DNA of 64,000 nucleotides. Origin: Pseudomonas sp. ADAK13. GTDB lineage: Bacteria > Pseudomonadota > Gammaproteobacteria > Pseudomonadales > Pseudomonadaceae. Of the stretch, positions 49,062 through 57,687 are shown piece by piece. The DNA is taken from assembly GCF_012935715.1 (NCBI RefSeq), contig NZ_CP052860.1, positions 3,534,001 through 3,598,000 on the forward strand. Reading direction: 5' to 3'. Both the position numbers and the translations under genes were made by a program. The notes under the pieces were generated by a model, which saw nothing but the letters and a program-made list of their open reading frames with translations, was not told the origin of the DNA and ran no database searches. Every line of letters begins with the position of its first letter. The first letter of the stretch is position 1.

Positions 49062-51443
49062 TTAAAACTCATAGTCGATGCTGGCCGTGAGTGTGCGCCC
49101 GGCGCCCGGAATGCCGTAGAGCTGGAAGCCGTCCAGGGACGCGCCGATCTGGCTGTAGTAGAACTTGTTAAACACGTTGTTGAGGTTGAGGTTGACCGTG
49201 GTTTGCTTGGTTACTTTGTATTGCGCGGCTACGTTGTTGAGCCAGTAGCCGGGGGCCTTTTCGTGGTCGCGGGTGTAGATCGCGTAGACGCCGGACGGGC
49301 CGGTGGCGTAGCTGCTGTTGTTGTTCAGGCCGCCGACGTATTTGTTGTCGCTGTAGCGGCGGCGTCCTACGTATTGCGCGCCGTAGCTCAGGCTCAGGTC
49401 GTCGGTGACGGCGTAGGTGGTCCACAGGTTGGCGGTCAGGTCGGGAACGTTCTTGGCTTCCTCGCCTTTGTTGGCGCCCTTGGTCTGGGTGCTTTTGAGC
49501 GCCGAGAGCCCGCTGTACACCGTCCAGCGCGGGGTGATATTGCCTTGCAGGCCCAGCTCCACGCCGTCTACGCGTTTGGCCGGGAGGGCGCGGACCGGGG
49601 CGGTTTCGCCGTCCTGGTATTCCCAGGAGTTGTCCAGTTCGGTGCGGAAGATCGCGGCGGTGATGTTCAGCAGGTCGTGGGCAATGTCCCACTTGGTGCC
49701 GATTTCGTAGGTTTTCGACATGGCCGGGGTGTAGTTACTGGTGCTGGCGGCGCCGTAGATCTGGTTGTTGGTCGATGCGCCCAGGGCCGAGGGTTGTGCC
49801 GCTTCGCTGTAGGACACGTAGATGCTGCCGTTAGGCAAAGGCTTGTAAACCGCGCCGACCCGTCCGCTCACGGCACCGTCGGTGCTGTCGACGGATGCCT
49901 GGCCACGCTGGGTGGTCTTGGCCTGCCAGTTGTCGTAGCGCAGGGAGCCAAGCACCTGCCACTGTTCGTTCAGGGTGATGGTGTCACCCAGGTAGATGCC
50001 GGCGTTGTCGATCACCGAACGCGGCTGGCCTTCGCCCTTGGTCACGGTGGTGCTGGCGAAGCTGTGGTTCGGGTCGTTCATGTCGAAGAACAGATCGCCG
50101 GCCGGGACTTCGGCGTTGCGTTTCAGGCCGCCGTAGGTCTCGTGATAGAACTCAAGCCCGCTGACCACCGCGTGTTCCAGGCCGCCGGTGTTGAGCTTGA
50201 AGGCGAAGTCGGTCTGGTTGTCGAGGATGGTGTAGCGCGTCGATTGGCCGAAGTCGCTGCCACGCAGAATGCCGTAGGCGGTGTTACCGCTGTTGGTGTA
50301 TCCCGGGTAGGCATTTACCGTGCTGCCGGGGACTTGGCTGATCGGCCCTACGCCGGTATAGCCCAAGGTCGCACAGCGCGTGCCGGTGCAGGTTTTCTGG
50401 CCATTGGCGTTGGCGGCAAAGAAGCGTGCCGGTGAAAGCACCGCGAAATTGTCGGTGCGCTCCCACTTGGTCTGGTTTTTCAGGGTCGCTTCGTTCCATT
50501 CGAAATCATGTTCGAAGCGGGTGGTCAGCGAAGTGGTTTTGGTTTGCTGGGTGTACAGGTGCGAATCGCCGTACCAGTTCGAACGCTTCACGCCGGGCAT
50601 GCGGTCGCCGTCGGTGCCGCGCTGGATCGGCACGCCGCCGTCCGGGGTGTTGTCGTCCTTCTGGTAGAAGGTGTCGATAAACAGGCGCGTGTCGGTGCCC
50701 AGGCCGAAGCCGAGGGACGTCGCGATGCCCCAGCGGTCGTAGTCCACGTCGTCGCGTTCGGCCACCTGGTTGTAGTGTTTCATCAGGTTGATGCGCAGGG
50801 CGGTGGTGTCGTTCAACTGTTTGTTGAAATCGCCCGTGAGGCGGCGGTAGCTGTCGGTGCCGATGCCGGCGGAGAGTTTGTTGGCGTCTCCCGGATGCGC
50901 CTCTTTACTCACCAGGTTGACGCTGCCGCCTACGGCGGAAACGCCGGATTCGATCGAGCCGGTGCCCTTGAACACTTCCGCCTGTTGCAGGTTGAAGGTG
51001 TCGGTGCGGGTCGATTGGCCGGCATCGCGCACGCCGTCGACGGTCAGGCTCTGCTCCGAAGAAAACCCGCGAATCGAAAACAGGTCACCCCAGCCCAGGT
51101 TGCCTTCGCCGGACATGAAGGTAATGCCCGGCACGTTGCGCAACACTTCCTGCAAGGTTTGCGCGTTCTGCTCCTTGAGCACCTGCTGCGGGACGATGGT
51201 CACGCTTTGCGGGGCATCCAGCAGCGGCTGGCTGATTTTTGCCGAGGTCACCCGGTCGACCTTGAAGGTGGAGGTGGCTTCACCGTCGACCTTGATTTCC
51301 GGCAGGCTCAGCACCGAATCGTTGGACGCTGCCACCGGCGCATCGGCCCAGGCGGTGGGAGAAAGGCTGCCGGCGGCAAGCAGGCCGAACATCGGCGCAA
51401 GGGTAGAGGGCAGCGACAAGGCGCGAGGGGAAGGCAATGGCAT
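49062..51443 (-). CDS. piuA: TonB-dependent siderophore receptor (PiuA/Fiu-like)
   Basis: This 793-residue outer-membrane receptor has a long signal peptide ending near AWADAP, then a possible TonB-box area, then a plug domain (DAPQSVTIVPQQVL, RNVPGITF, FSIRGF, GSIESGVSAVGGSVNLVSK). A 22-strand barrel ends in ASIDYEF with terminal Phe. Together with the PiuC-like hydroxylase it matches the piuA-piuC pair for catechol siderophores. An extra loop with two Cys (TCTGTRC) near residue 350 is visible. Confidence 0.88.
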   Translation of the reverse strand: MPLPSPRALSLPSTLAPMFGLLAAGSLSPTAWADAPVAASNDSVLSLPEIKVDGEATSTFKVDRVTSAKISQPLLDAPQSVTIVPQQVLKEQNAQTLQEVLRNVPGITFMSGEGNLGWGDLFSIRGFSSEQSLTVDGVRDAGQSTRTDTFNLQQAEVFKGTGSIESGVSAVGGSVNLVSKEAHPGDANKLSAGIGTDSYRRLTGDFNKQLNDTTALRINLMKHYNQVAERDDVDYDRWGIATSLGFGLGTDTRLFIDTFYQKDDNTPDGGVPIQRGTDGDRMPGVKRSNWYGDSHLYTQQTKTTSLTTRFEHDFEWNEATLKNQTKWERTDNFAVLSPARFFAANANGQKTCTGTRCATLGYTGVGPISQVPGSTVNAYPGYTNSGNTAYGILRGSDFGQSTRYTILDNQTDFAFKLNTGGLEHAVVSGLEFYHETYGGLKRNAEVPAGDLFFDMNDPNHSFASTTVTKGEGQPRSVIDNAGIYLGDTITLNEQWQVLGSLRYDNWQAKTTQRGQASVDSTDGAVSGRVGAVYKPLPNGSIYVSYSEAAQPSALGASTNNQIYGAASTSNYTPAMSKTYEIGTKWDIAHDLLNITAAIFRTELDNSWEYQDGETAPVRALPAKRVDGVELGLQGNITPRWTVYSGLSALKSTQTKGANKGEEAKNVPDLTANLWTTYAVTDDLSLSYGAQYVGRRRYSDNKYVGGLNNNSSYATGPSGVYAIYTRDHEKAPGYWLNNVAAQYKVTKQTTVNLNLNNVFNKFYYSQIGASLDGFQLYGIPGAGRTLTASIDYEF

Positions 51444-51457
51444 TCGGAGTGACCTAG

Positions 51458-51486
51458 GCTAAATTACAATTAATCTCATTTAGATT
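51458..51486. promoter_or_regulatory. AT-rich, Fur-box-like stretch upstream of piuA
   Basis: In an otherwise GC-rich area, the bases just 5' of the piuA start contain AATTACAATTAATCTCATT, about half identical to the 19-bp Fur consensus. Iron repression of this operon is expected from its content. The match is weak, so the exact site is uncertain. Confidence 0.35.
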
Positions 51487-51639
51487 CGGTAGTCTAAAGA
51501 CCGATACCGGCCGCCACGCCGTGGCTTTGTAATGTGGATGCGCGATTACCGCTTCCCACAACATTCCATTACATTTGCGCGTACGCCTCGCTGACGTTTC
51601 GGCTATCTCCTGCCTTTTGAGTTTCGGACGAATTGCCCC

Positions 51640-52350
51640 ATGGCCAAGCAAGACCACCTGTTGATCGTTGATGACGACCCGCAAATCCGCCAGCTGTTGT
51701 GTGACTACCTGAGTGACGCCGGCTTCCAGGTGTCCACCGCTGGCGACGGCAAGGAAATGCGCCGCCGCCTGGCGCTGAATGTCATTGACCTGATCGTGCT
51801 CGACCTGATGCTGCCCGGCGAAGACGGCCTGAGTTTGTGCCGCGAATTGCGGGTGAGCTCCAACACGCCGGTGATCATGCTCACCGCCAAGGGCACGCTG
51901 ATCGACCGGATTGTCGGCCTGGAAATCGGCGCCGACGATTACTTGCCCAAGCCGTTCGATCCGCGGGAGTTGCTGGTGCGGATCAAGGTGGTGCTGCGCC
52001 GGGTGCAGAGTTTTCCGGACCGGGCGCGGCTGGATGAAGCACCGAGCATCAGCTTCGCCGGCTGGCAACTGGACACCCGGGCACGCCAACTGCTCTCGCC
52101 GGAAGGTGTGGTGGTGAGCCTTGGCAACTCCGATTACCGGGTATTGCGCCTGCTGTTACAGCACCCCAACCGGCCGCTGAGTCGCGACTTTTTGCTCAAC
52201 CACGTATTCGACAAGGACAGCACGCCGTTCGACCGCTCGATTGATGTGTGCGTCAGCCGCTTGCGCTCGCAATTGCCGGCCGGGCTGATCAAGACCGTGC
52301 GCAACGAGGGTTACATGCTCACCGCCGACGACGTGGCGCTGCAATCGTGA
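51640..52350 (+). CDS. OmpR-family response regulator
   Basis: This 236-residue protein has a receiver domain with acidic pair DDD (about 11-13), phosphoacceptor Asp in LIVLDLMLPGEDG (about 55), Thr in MLTAKG and Lys in PKPFDPREL. An OmpR winged helix follows (about 140-230, ending SRLRSQL...VRNEGYML). It is transcribed away from piuA, overlaps its kinase by 4 bp and may control the iron operon. PirR is the P. aeruginosa parallel, by context only. Confidence 0.93.
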   Translation: MAKQDHLLIVDDDPQIRQLLCDYLSDAGFQVSTAGDGKEMRRRLALNVIDLIVLDLMLPGEDGLSLCRELRVSSNTPVIMLTAKGTLIDRIVGLEIGADDYLPKPFDPRELLVRIKVVLRRVQSFPDRARLDEAPSISFAGWQLDTRARQLLSPEGVVVSLGNSDYRVLRLLLQHPNRPLSRDFLLNHVFDKDSTPFDRSIDVCVSRLRSQLPAGLIKTVRNEGYMLTADDVALQS

Positions 52351-53738
52351 AACTGCTGCCGCGTTCGCTGTTTGGCCGGCTGGTGCTGATCCTGGTCAGC
52401 GGCATGCTCGCGGCCCAGGCCCTGACCAGCAGCATCTGGTACGACATGCGCCACGGCCAGGTCCTGGAAATCCCCAGCCGGCTGATCGCCACGCGCCTGG
52501 CGGACGTGGTGCGGCTGGTGCACAGCGATCCGGCGCAGGCTGATGTGCTGATCAAGATGCTCGATACACCGCGTTTTCGCCTGACGCTCAGTGATCAGGC
52601 CAATGATGTGCCGAGCCGCATCAGCGACAGCGACCAGTCCACCGAGCGTCTGTTGAATAAAGTGCTCTCGGAGAAGACCGGCTACACGCAGAACCTGCAT
52701 TTGTTGAGCCTCAAGTTGCTGGACGCCGAAGGCCAGCACGCGGGGCTTTCGACCTTGCTCGGTTCCAAACCGGTGGTGGGGCAGTTCCTGATTGACCTGC
52801 GTTTGCCGGACGGGCGCTGGTTGCAGGTGGAGGCCACCGAAGAGCAGGGCTGGACCAGTACCTCGCCGATGGACCTGTTATTCGACTACGTGATGCGGAT
52901 TTATCTACTGCGGGTCGTGGTGCTGGTGATCATCGCCCTGGTGGCTGTTCGTCTGGCCATTCGCCCGCTGAATGCGTTGGCCAAGGCGGCTGAAGCGCTA
53001 GGCCGGGACATTCAACGGCCACCGCTGGCCGTCGACGGCCCCACCGAGGTGCGCCGCGCCGCCCAGGCGTTCAATGCCATGCAGCAGCGGCTGATCGCCA
53101 ACATCGCCGAGCGCACGCGTTTCCTGGCGGCGATTTCCCACGACCTGCGCTCTCCCATCACACGCCTGCGCTTACGCACGGAAATGCTCGACGACAACCG
53201 CACCAAGGAGCGTTTTCGCAGCGACCTGGAAGAAATGGAACACATGGTGTCCAGCACCCTGGATTTCGTCAGCAGCGGCGAAATCAACGAGAAACGCCAG
53301 AACATCGACATCAACGCCTTGCTGCAAAGCTTGCAGGCAGACCTTCAGGATGTGGGTGAGACGGTGACGATAGAAGGGCGAGCCAAACAGCCGCTCCCGG
53401 GGTACGCCCGCAGCCTCAAGCGTTGCGTGCAGAACCTGCTGGAGAACGCAGTGCGTTATGGCAGCGAGGTGGTGGTGCGGGTTGAGGACAAGGCGGACAG
53501 CTTAAGGATTGTGATCAGCGACCGTGGTCCCGGGATTCCCCAGGAACAGCTGGAGCAGGTGATGGAGCCGTTTTACCGGGTGGAAGGCTCGCGCAATGTG
53601 GAAACCGGCGGCTACGGGCTGGGGTTGAGCATCGCGCATACGATTGCCAGTGCCCATGACGGGCGGTTGAGCTTGAGCAATCGGGAAGGCGGGGGATTGG
53701 AGGTGGTGTTGCAGTTTCAGCGCAAAACTCAAGGCTGA
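52347..53738 (+). CDS. Sensor histidine kinase (EnvZ-type)
   Basis: The start is GTG 52,347 within the regulator's last codons (VKLLPRSLFGRLVLIL), giving 463 residues. Two membrane segments (about 10-30 and 185-205) flank a periplasmic domain of about 150 residues. HAMP follows (IRPLNALAKAAEALG), then the H-box FLAAISHDLRSPITRLR. The N box (LLENAVRYG), G1 (ISDRGPGIP) and G2 (GYGLGLSIA) form the ATPase. The ligand is unknown; the neighbouring siderophore operon suggests an iron or siderophore signal. Confidence 0.93.
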   Translation: MKLLPRSLFGRLVLILVSGMLAAQALTSSIWYDMRHGQVLEIPSRLIATRLADVVRLVHSDPAQADVLIKMLDTPRFRLTLSDQANDVPSRISDSDQSTERLLNKVLSEKTGYTQNLHLLSLKLLDAEGQHAGLSTLLGSKPVVGQFLIDLRLPDGRWLQVEATEEQGWTSTSPMDLLFDYVMRIYLLRVVVLVIIALVAVRLAIRPLNALAKAAEALGRDIQRPPLAVDGPTEVRRAAQAFNAMQQRLIANIAERTRFLAAISHDLRSPITRLRLRTEMLDDNRTKERFRSDLEEMEHMVSSTLDFVSSGEINEKRQNIDINALLQSLQADLQDVGETVTIEGRAKQPLPGYARSLKRCVQNLLENAVRYGSEVVVRVEDKADSLRIVISDRGPGIPQEQLEQVMEPFYRVEGSRNVETGGYGLGLSIAHTIASAHDGRLSLSNREGGGLEVVLQFQRKTQG

Positions 53739-53764
53739 GTCAGCACTTTGTGATCAGGGAGGTA

Positions 53765-53900
53765 GTGTGGCGAGGGAGCTTGTTGTGGCGAGGGAGCTTG
53801 CTCCCGCTGGGCTGCGCAGCGGCCCCAAAAAAAGCGGGAGCGCTGCGCACTCCAGCGGGAGCAAGCTCCCTCGCCACAGCAAGCTCCCTCGCCACAACAA
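53765..53900. repeat. Inverted repeat cluster between the kinase and the SEC-C gene
   Basis: TGTGGCGAGGGAGCTTG occurs twice in tandem from 53,766 and its complement, AAGCTCCCTCGCCACA, twice at the other end, around a GCGGGAGC/GCTCCCGC core. This is a long nearly perfect stem, a variant of the GAGGGAGC family, and could act as a bidirectional terminator between convergent genes. Confidence 0.85.
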
Positions 53901-53935
53901 GTCCCTCATCACAAAAGGTGGTTATCGCACAGGTA

Positions 53936-54136
53936 TCAAGCCCCGTGGCACTTCTTGAATTTCTTCTCGCTGCCGCACGGGCATGGATCGTTGCGACCCA
54001 CGTCCTTCAACGTGTTGCGCACCGGCTCCTGGTGAGCGTGGCCGCAATTCGGGCCGTGGACATGGCCGTGGTCGTGATCATGGTGATCGTGATCGTGGTT
54101 GCAGTCAGGACCATGGACATGGGGTTGCTGAGTCAT
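53936..54136 (-). CDS. Small His-rich protein with SEC-C zinc motif
   Basis: This 66-residue protein starts with a His/Asp-rich metal-binding stretch ([20 protein letters not shown]) and ends with the SEC-C motif [13 protein letters not shown], which in SecA binds zinc and contacts SecB. Here it stands alone. The ATG overlaps the stop of the upstream lipoprotein gene by 4 bp, so the two are coexpressed. A metal-storage or chaperone-like role is only a guess. Confidence 0.85.
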   Translation of the reverse strand: MTQQPHVHGPDCNHDHDHHDHDHGHVHGPNCGHAHQEPVRNTLKDVGRNDPCPCGSEKKFKKCHGA

Positions 54137-54633
54137 CGATGTCGCTCCGGAATAAAATCGCCGGGGATTATCTCGCCATTGCGCAGCACCTGCACGTCGT
54201 TCCCGATAAATAAACCGGTTTTCAACTCGCCTTCAAGACGATAGGGCACGGGCTCCCGAGGATTTTTCAACATATCGACCACATCGCGGATTTGTGGCCA
54301 CAGGTTGGTACGCACCGAAACCCGGAAAAAAGCGTGGCTATGGGGCGGTACGGTCAGCCATTCATTGGACTCGCCCTCGGTCAGCACCATCGTGCCCAGG
54401 CTGACCTTGTACACCAGGCCCCGCACGGTCAAATCGTTGTCGTCGCGGTTATCCACGCGAAAGTACAGCTTGAACTTCTGCTCCAGCAACTTGACCCGCA
54501 CCGGGTCGACCTTGACCAGCCGGACCTCGGGGGCAGGCGCGTCGTCGGCAAACCAGGACGCGCAGCCGGAAAGCCCTAGCATCAATGCCAGCAGAAGACT
54601 GTAAGTCCTGAATACCCGCGCCTGAGAAACCAT
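54133..54633 (-). CDS. LEA type 2 / WHy-domain lipoprotein
   Basis: This 166-residue protein has a signal peptide with lipobox LGLSGC (Cys 24). A Water-stress/Hypersensitive-response (LEA14-like) beta-sandwich follows, with the typical alternating phrase [26 protein letters not shown]. Such proteins are anchored in the envelope. The role in Pseudomonas is unclear and desiccation tolerance is suggested only by the family. It overlaps the SEC-C gene by 4 bp. Confidence 0.82.
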   Translation of the reverse strand: MVSQARVFRTYSLLLALMLGLSGCASWFADDAPAPEVRLVKVDPVRVKLLEQKFKLYFRVDNRDDNDLTVRGLVYKVSLGTMVLTEGESNEWLTVPPHSHAFFRVSVRTNLWPQIRDVVDMLKNPREPVPYRLEGELKTGLFIGNDVQVLRNGEIIPGDFIPERHR

Positions 54634-54693
54634 GCCGTTACTCCGTATGAAGAGTCAGCATAGCAAGCGCGAGCCTACCGGGTATCAATGAAT

Positions 54694-54750
54694 GTCAGAG
54701 GTAGCTGGAACAGCACTTCTTGAATTTCTGCAACAAAACACTACCAGACC
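54694..54750 (-). pseudogene. Possible relic of a SEC-C gene 3' end at the island border
   Basis: On the minus strand the frame GSVLLQKFKKCCSSYL then stop resembles a SEC-C tail (G-S-x-K-K-F-K-K-C-C). Upstream in this frame the coding potential stops quickly. The 17-mer GCACTTCTTGAATTTCT (54,713-54,729) is identical to 53,948-53,964 within the intact SEC-C gene. It lies exactly where the GC-rich core changes to AT-rich accessory DNA. Confidence 0.4.
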
Positions 54751-54753
54751 AGT

Positions 54754-54948
54754 TCAACCGGCTGGCTGGCCGAAATTCTGTCTGATTTTTTCTAGGACAG
54801 ATTCAGGGGCTTCAAAGCTGATTTTTCCTGCGACAAGCTTGACCTGTGTCTGAGCAAGCTCTGTTTCATCAAGGAAGCCTGCTAGCTTCTCTTTTGTGAG
54901 CCGCACGACGCCAGCGTTGACGTCAAGATTGCTGCTTCGACGGATAGG
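54754..54948 (-). CDS. Small protein of unknown function
   Basis: ATG 54,948 (MPIRRSSNLDVNAG) opens a 64-residue frame; an upstream TTG would add 12 residues. It is a single helical domain with TKEKLAGFLDETELAQTQ and VLEKIRQNFGQ, with no membrane segment. AGGA and GGGGAG lie 6-16 bp upstream. Base use is close to the accessory region. I do not recognise it; a small DNA-binding or antitoxin-like protein is possible. Confidence 0.45.
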   Translation of the reverse strand, partial: PIRRSSNLDVNAGVVRLTKEKLAGFLDETELAQTQVKLVAGKISFEAPESVLEKIRQNFGQPAG

Positions 54949-55165
54949 CATTGTTCCTATACTCCCCGGTGAATGAGCCTTCAAACTAGCAGTATTTTCT
55001 GTGCCATTTGGGCCTTCAGTACTCCTCAGAGGTCACCACACAGGCAGCTGATGGCGGTTTGCAATGATTGCGGATAGTCTGAGTGTGTTACGAGGTAAAT
55101 CTGGTTATAAATTTAGATTACGGCGTGACTTACATACTAACTGGTTTGATTGATTTGGGGTAAGT

Positions 55166-55819
55166 ATGGATAGGCTTTTAATTAATGGTGGGAAAGAGCA
55201 TATCAGCGTAGATTCGCTGCCGGATACCTGTCCGATATGCAATATTGGTATCAATCCAAATTTTGTAACGGGTCTTACATGTAGTGATAATGATGATGCG
55301 GATGTACTATTCACCTGCCCCAAAAGCGACTGTAGGAGAATGTTTATAGCGTCATACAGAAGGGATAGGATGAAAGGGCACCATTTCTTAGTGTCATTGC
55401 TGCCACGCACTCCTAAATCTGTTGCTGTTGTACAGGAAGTTGCGGACATATCACCACAGTTTGCGGAGATTTATAACCAGGCATTTCAAGCCGAGGCGTA
55501 TGGTTTGGGGGAGATAGCTGGTGTGGGATTCAGGAAGTCTCTAGAATATCTGATTAAAGACTATTGCGTCGTTCAAAATCCTGACAAAGAAGAAGATATT
55601 AAAATACGTCCGATTGCACAGGTTATTGAAGCTTTCGTTTCAAATGAGAATGTTAAACAGTGTGCTAAACGAGCAATCTGGCTTGGGAATGATGAAACCC
55701 ATTACGTGCGAAAGTGGGAAGGTAAAGACATAAAAGATTTGAAGCTGTTAATTCAGATTACTGTTAGCTGGATACAGCAAGAAGTGATTACAAAGAAACT
55801 GCTAGAAGATATGCAATAG
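55166..55819 (+). CDS. Zinc-ribbon protein with DUF4145 domain
   Basis: This 217-residue protein has a likely zinc-binding module in the first 65 residues (CPIC about 21-24; CPKSDC about 51-56). A DUF4145 helical domain follows (AEAYGLGEIAGVGFRKSLEYLIKDY, then IWLGNDETHYV). DUF4145 resembles HEPN-type domains and occurs in restriction and defence proteins. Here the GN-x3-H phrase is present, but the usual HEPN Arg is not in its place. The gene is AT-rich and sits 26 bp before the caspase-like gene, most likely one operon. Confidence 0.8.
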   Translation: MDRLLINGGKEHISVDSLPDTCPICNIGINPNFVTGLTCSDNDDADVLFTCPKSDCRRMFIASYRRDRMKGHHFLVSLLPRTPKSVAVVQEVADISPQFAEIYNQAFQAEAYGLGEIAGVGFRKSLEYLIKDYCVVQNPDKEEDIKIRPIAQVIEAFVSNENVKQCAKRAIWLGNDETHYVRKWEGKDIKDLKLLIQITVSWIQQEVITKKLLEDMQ

Positions 55820-55845
55820 GTTGTGATCACTGCGGAGCGTTGCAT

Positions 55846-56706
55846 ATGGTCGTTGCGATAAGTTATACCGCAGTCTGTGGCAACAATCAGCTATTCATTT
55901 TTGATGGCCTAAGCGAAGGCGAAAGTCAGACAGGGCGACGACTGCATGAGGATGTCACTGATTTTGCCAACAGCATAGGTCGTTACAACTACTGCACTCG
56001 GTACATTGTAAAAAGCAGGATTACGCTTGTAGCTCATTTGAAAGCCATAGAGCACGAGTGCAAAGCAGGTGTGTTACTTCCGGCCTTGCACTTCGAGTGT
56101 CATGGCGACGAAGAGAAAGGTTTGTGGCTCTCCGCTAGCAAGGAATATATACCATGGAGCGAATTGGCTGCGCTAATTGCTCCGGTGAATGCAGCCTCAC
56201 ACAACAACGTTTCCGTAATACTTGCATCGTGCGAAAGCTTTAAGTTAAGTGAGTCTGTGGATATTAAATTACCATGTCCCTTTCACTTTCTAATTGCACC
56301 TAATCAGGAGATTGAAGCAGGAACGACACAGGAATCACTCTTGCCTTTCTATAAGGAAGTTGTTTCAACTGGTGCACTCGATAAAGCATTGACACACCTC
56401 GATGGTAGGTTTAAACGATTCATTGCGGGTGAGTGGTTTTATATGGAAATCTGCAGCTTCTACACCTATCATTATAGTGCGAAACATAAGCAAGAGATCA
56501 TGAATCAGATGATTGATAGCGAGGTGGCGAAAGCGGGCTACTCAAATCGCCAGTTAATAAGATTAATCAGGCCAAAGGTGAAGAGGTTTCTGTCTGATCC
56601 AAAGGAGTTTTATCTGGCAATGGAGAGAGGATTCTTTCATGGGCAAACGCACGTGCCCTACGCGGACATAAAAAAGTTTGTCGATCATAATAAGTCGTCT
56701 AATTAA
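55846..56706 (+). CDS. Caspase-like (CHAT-type) cysteine protease
   Basis: ATG 55,846 with GGAG 9 bp upstream gives 286 residues; an in-frame TTG lies 6 bp earlier. The N-terminal half looks like a caspase/CHAT alpha-beta fold, with His 86 in HFECHGDE and Cys 129 in VILASCES, each after a hydrophobic strand. These match the catalytic dyad. The C-terminal 100 residues are helical and charged and may sense or bind a partner. Bacterial proteases of this fold act as effectors in abortive-infection systems. The partner is probably the DUF4145 protein. Confidence 0.72.
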   Translation: MVVAISYTAVCGNNQLFIFDGLSEGESQTGRRLHEDVTDFANSIGRYNYCTRYIVKSRITLVAHLKAIEHECKAGVLLPALHFECHGDEEKGLWLSASKEYIPWSELAALIAPVNAASHNNVSVILASCESFKLSESVDIKLPCPFHFLIAPNQEIEAGTTQESLLPFYKEVVSTGALDKALTHLDGRFKRFIAGEWFYMEICSFYTYHYSAKHKQEIMNQMIDSEVAKAGYSNRQLIRLIRPKVKRFLSDPKEFYLAMERGFFHGQTHVPYADIKKFVDHNKSSN

Positions 56707-56979
56707 ACCTTCACACTGTCTCTGGTAACAAAACCATCCCCGCGCCGTGAGAAGTGAGCAACTTTGATGTCGCTCTGACGTTCAGCCAGAAAAATAAGAC
56801 TGGGCCTTCCTGTGCGAAACTAAACCCCGCCCAAAATTTTATGGACACTTTTCAGGAAGCGGGGTTGGGTCTTCTGGAAAACGGTCGCCCACGCAGCATT
56901 GCTTAACACTGTGCTCCTGGCTCAACTAGAAAGCTGCGGAAATACAAAATAACAATGGCGCTCTGAAGCTCTCACAGCC
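56707..56979. other. Gene-free region with a hairpin and possible IS relic
   Basis: No gene is seen in these 273 bp. AACCCCGC near 56,823 pairs with GCGGGGTT near 56,860 across a loop containing TGGACACTTTTCAGGAAG, a phrase reminiscent of IS3-type ends. It lies between the convergent CHAT and recombinase genes and may serve as terminator or be an insertion scar. Confidence 0.35.
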
Positions 56980-57687
56980 TCAGAACGAGACGTTGAAAGC
57001 AAGCATGAGGCGACGTACTGCGGTTGGTGTGAACGTGGCCCCACGGGGCGTACGCAAGCCTTTGGCGTTGAGGCAATCAGCTACGGCCTGAAGTGTAGTT
57101 AACTTGTTGTACAGGCATGCTAGTAGGTGGGGTTGTACCGCCGCTTGATGTGCGTTCACGTTCTTCATGCGTTGATCATTGGCGACTGTAATGTCAGCGA
57201 CAGCACGGCCTTTGGCGAGCGCCTGAGAGCGGTTGTTGATCTTCTGTACCGCAACGGCATCACCATCGTCAGCACGCTTCTGCAGCGATGCCAGAGCCTC
57301 ACGAGTACGGCTCGCGATGAACTCACGTTCTTGTTGGGCTAATGCTGCAAATAGATGGAGTTCAAAGGTCTTTGCTTGCGGCATGGTGGCGACTTTGAAT
57401 TCTGCCTGCTCCATCAGTCTTGCGATGTGATGGACCGAGCGTGAGAGTCGATCCAACTTGGCAACTACCAACTGCGCGTTCTGCTCCTTGCACAGAGCCA
57501 GTGCCTTTGCACCTTCAGGGCGATCCTCGATTGCCAGCCTACCCGATACCACGTCGATAAACTCGCCAACGATCTGCCATCCATTCTGATCAGCAGCACG
57601 AGTGATGTAGTCGCGTTGAGCATCCAAGCCCAGACCACTATCACCTTGGCCCTTCGTGGAGACTCGAATGTAGGCGACTACTTTCAT
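56980..57687 (-). CDS. Serine recombinase (resolvase/invertase family)
   Basis: This 235-residue recombinase starts MKVVAYIRVSTKGQGDSGLG, with the nucleophilic Ser in RVST. KLDRLSRSV and the E-helix ALAQQEREFIASRTREAL complete the catalytic domain. A short C-terminal part (TLQAVADCLNAKGLRTPRG...TPTAVRRLM) forms a recombinase-type helix-turn-helix. It may have moved the island or be a passenger. No matching crossover sites were identified. It points against the two defence-like genes on each side. Confidence 0.88.
   Translation of the reverse strand: MKVVAYIRVSTKGQGDSGLGLDAQRDYITRAADQNGWQIVGEFIDVVSGRLAIEDRPEGAKALALCKEQNAQLVVAKLDRLSRSVHHIARLMEQAEFKVATMPQAKTFELHLFAALAQQEREFIASRTREALASLQKRADDGDAVAVQKINNRSQALAKGRAVADITVANDQRMKNVNAHQAAVQPHLLACLYNKLTTLQAVADCLNAKGLRTPRGATFTPTAVRRLMLAFNVSF

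Noticed and set aside
54600..55165. tRNA gene as island integration site
   Set aside because: No cloverleaf-like sequence or CCA-flanked acceptor stem was seen at the border.
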